Position numbers and translations under genes: made by a program
DNA from: Rhodovarius lipocyclicus
Lineage (GTDB): Bacteria; Pseudomonadota; Alphaproteobacteria; Acetobacterales; Acetobacteraceae
Direction: 5' to 3'
NCBI RefSeq assembly: GCF_009900765.1
Contig: NZ_JAAABL010000039.1
Coordinates: 1-34,042 of the forward strand
DNA length: 34,042 nucleotides
Notes under the pieces: generated by a model
Databases searched by the model: none
The model's input: the letters and a program-made list of their open reading frames with translations, nothing else
Told to the model about the DNA's origin: nothing
Shown: positions 32,979-34,042 of the stretch, piece by piece
Numbering within the stretch: the first letter of the stretch is position 1
Layout: the number at the start of each line of letters is the position of its first letter

Positions 32979-33767
32979 TCACTCAGGCTTCTCGACCAGC
33001 CAGGCGGAATATACCTCAGTGGTGCGCACCGTGGAATGCCCGAGCTGGCGGGCCAGCCGGTAGATGGACCCGCCCTTCAGAAGCCACCGGATCGCGTATG
33101 GGTGCCGCAGATCATGGAACCGGAACGCCGACACATGGCATCGGGCGTGGGCTTCCTTCCACCGGTTCGGCACCTGGGTGAACCGATTGCCATCGCGGTT
33201 CCGGAACACTGGTTGGTCGGCCGAGCCGGGCTGGCCCAGCCACTTCAACAGCAGGCGCCTCACACTCGGCCGGATCTCAATAGCGCGCGGCGCCTTGGTT
33301 TTCGTCCGCCCGAAGGTAATCGTGCCAGCCTTGAAATTCACCTGATGTCGTTCAAGGCTGGCCGCCTCCTCCTGACGGCAACCCGTCTTCGCCGCAAAGC
33401 GGGCGAGGTCCGCGAGGCCAGGGTTGGTCAGGTCTGTCCGAAGCAGCACGGTGGCCAGATCTCGAAGCCTGACAGGCTGGATGGGCTCACGGGTTTCGAC
33501 CAGACCTTCCTTCTGCTCTGGCACAGGGTCGACCTCGATCCAGCCAGCCCGCCGCGCCACCTTGAAGATGCGGCTTGCCACGGCCAGGTCACGGCGCACC
33601 GTTGCCTGGGTGCAGCCGGCCCCCATCCGCTCGGCGATGAAGTCGTTCAGCTTGCCCTTCGTGATCTGTTTCAGCGTCAGCTGGCCGAAGGCGGGATCGA
33701 GCATGCGGATGGACGCCTCATATCGCCGGCGCGTCGCCGGGCGCAGGCGGGGAAAGTCGATCTGCAT
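32979..33767 (-). CDS. Tyrosine recombinase / phage-type integrase
   Basis: The 262-residue protein has a core-binding domain (about residues 10-78, RRRYEASIRML to SRIFKVARRAGWIEVDPVP) and a catalytic domain with the full set of residues: R131 (AKTGCRQEEA), K158 (GRTKTKAPR), H218-x-x-R221 (FHDLRHPYA), H244 (LGHSTVRTTE) and the nucleophile Y253 (EVYSAW). No arm-binding N-terminal domain is seen, so it is shorter than most island integrases. The ATG at 33767 has GAGG 6 bases upstream. The frame can be opened only about 20 codons further before a stop. It lies 90 bases from the 5' end of tRNA-Ser and probably belongs to a mobile island or its remnant. Confidence 0.88.
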   Translation of the reverse strand: MQIDFPRLRPATRRRYEASIRMLDPAFGQLTLKQITKGKLNDFIAERMGAGCTQATVRRDLAVASRIFKVARRAGWIEVDPVPEQKEGLVETREPIQPVRLRDLATVLLRTDLTNPGLADLARFAAKTGCRQEEAASLERHQVNFKAGTITFGRTKTKAPRAIEIRPSVRRLLLKWLGQPGSADQPVFRNRDGNRFTQVPNRWKEAHARCHVSAFRFHDLRHPYAIRWLLKGGSIYRLARQLGHSTVRTTEVYSAWLVEKPE

Positions 33768-33846
33768 CCGCAACCTCGAACATGAGGACGCATTCCTGGG
33801 TGGGGTAGCGGCGCTTCAGCGCCTTGCAGATGTCGTCCGATCGCAT
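33718..33846 (-). CDS. Small ORF, N-terminus like prophage nuclease-type proteins, truncated
   Basis: A 42-residue ORF with a good ribosome-binding site (GAGG 5 bases before the ATG) begins MRSDDICKALKRRYPTQECV and continues LMFEV. This opening resembles small mobile-element proteins that I associate with a restriction-endonuclease-like (MmcB-type) fold and that begin similarly before a 'DA.AM..WPSRG' segment. Here the similarity stops after about 25 residues, and the frame ends inside the recombinase gene, which it overlaps by 50 bases. It is either a truncated remnant or a leader ORF coupled to the recombinase. The family link is from memory and weak. Confidence 0.4.
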   Translation of the reverse strand: MRSDDICKALKRRYPTQECVLMFEVADADRLSPPAPGDAPAI

Positions 33847-33886
33847 GGCCACCTCAGAACGTCCTGTTGTAGGCATCTTGCGATAG

Positions 33887-34042
33887 CGGGGGCGCCGGGC
33901 TGTTCAGCGTGGTCACGACCGCACCTCCGGCGCCAGGCGGGTGTGGCGCGACGTGCTGGCCGAGGGCTTCTGCTGTGGGCTGCACAAGATCGAACGGCTG
34001 ATGCGCCAGCAGGCGCTTCGGGCGCGGCCGCGCCGCCGCGGC
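33887..34042 (+). mobile_element. IS3-family transposase (OrfB) internal fragment cut by window edge
   Basis: The frame is open from 33887, after a TAG at 33884-33886, to the window end. It reads HDRTSGARRVWRDVLAEGF and then GLHKIERLMRQQALRARPRR. This is the HTH_21 region that precedes the integrase core in IS3-family OrfB proteins ('YGARRVWRDL..EG...G..RVERLMR..GL.ARPRRR'). The first residues of OrfB are missing upstream, so either the element is truncated on its left side or its start is in another frame. The catalytic core would lie beyond the window. Confidence 0.75.

Noticed and set aside
33767-33773. TTG at 33771-33773 as the recombinase start
   Set aside because: The ATG at 33767 in the same frame has a GAGG ribosome-binding site 6 bases upstream. 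The TTG would add only two residues.

Overview
This is a GC-rich stretch (around 70% GC by eye) from an alphaproteobacterium, most likely of the Acetobacteraceae (Roseomonas-like). The reasons are the codon usage, the gene order pyrB-pyrC-plsY-dprA-topA-rnr-rpmG, and ETF-quinone oxidoreductase lying back to back with a family-4-like uracil-DNA glycosylase and a Slt-type transglycosylase. It is chromosomal and mostly housekeeping. Both ends fall inside insertion-sequence transposase genes: an IS5-family 5' end at 1-66 and an IS3-family internal fragment at 33887-34042. The window may therefore be a whole contig broken at repeats.

Layout. 1-258: IS5-type end, an AT-rich strip and two strong hairpins. 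259-2164 (-): TetR regulator and GT1-type glycosyltransferase, overlapping. 2285-3992 (+): secreted alpha/beta hydrolase that lacks its nucleophile serine, and a DUF1028 protein. 4014-8355 (-): TPR protein, class II aldolase, small membrane protein and ETF-QO. 8429-11203 (+): uracil-DNA glycosylase and lytic transglycosylase. 11304-20992 (+): a compact run of pyrB, a GNAT acetyltransferase, a dihydroorotase-like gene, plsY, dprA, topA, rnr and rpmG, closed by a clear terminator. Most neighbours in this run overlap by four bases. 21094-23087: a PleD-type diguanylate cyclase diverging from a phospholipid N-methyltransferase-like gene. 23317-28799: glyoxylate and 2-hydroxyacid metabolism, with serine-glyoxylate-type aminotransferase and YfcG-like GST on one strand, and a large FAD/Fe-S oxidoreductase plus DUF924 on the other. 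28863-30988 (+): OmpA-family outer-membrane protein overlapping a quinone oxidoreductase. 30993-32635: a MarR-SDR pair diverging from a TfoX-like gene across a near-perfect palindrome. 32799-34042: tRNA-Ser(TGA), a tyrosine recombinase, a small truncated-looking ORF and the IS3 fragment, i.e. the edge of a mobile region.

No stretch over 300 bases lacks a gene. I see no CRISPR array, rRNA, toxin-antitoxin pair or recognisable defence system. The window does not clearly hold a new multi-gene system. The points most worth following are enzymes that kept their fold but lost key residues: the dihydroorotase-like protein beside pyrB, the glycosylase without iron-sulfur cysteines, and the esterase without its serine. 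The unusual tRNA-integrase junction at the right end also deserves a second look.
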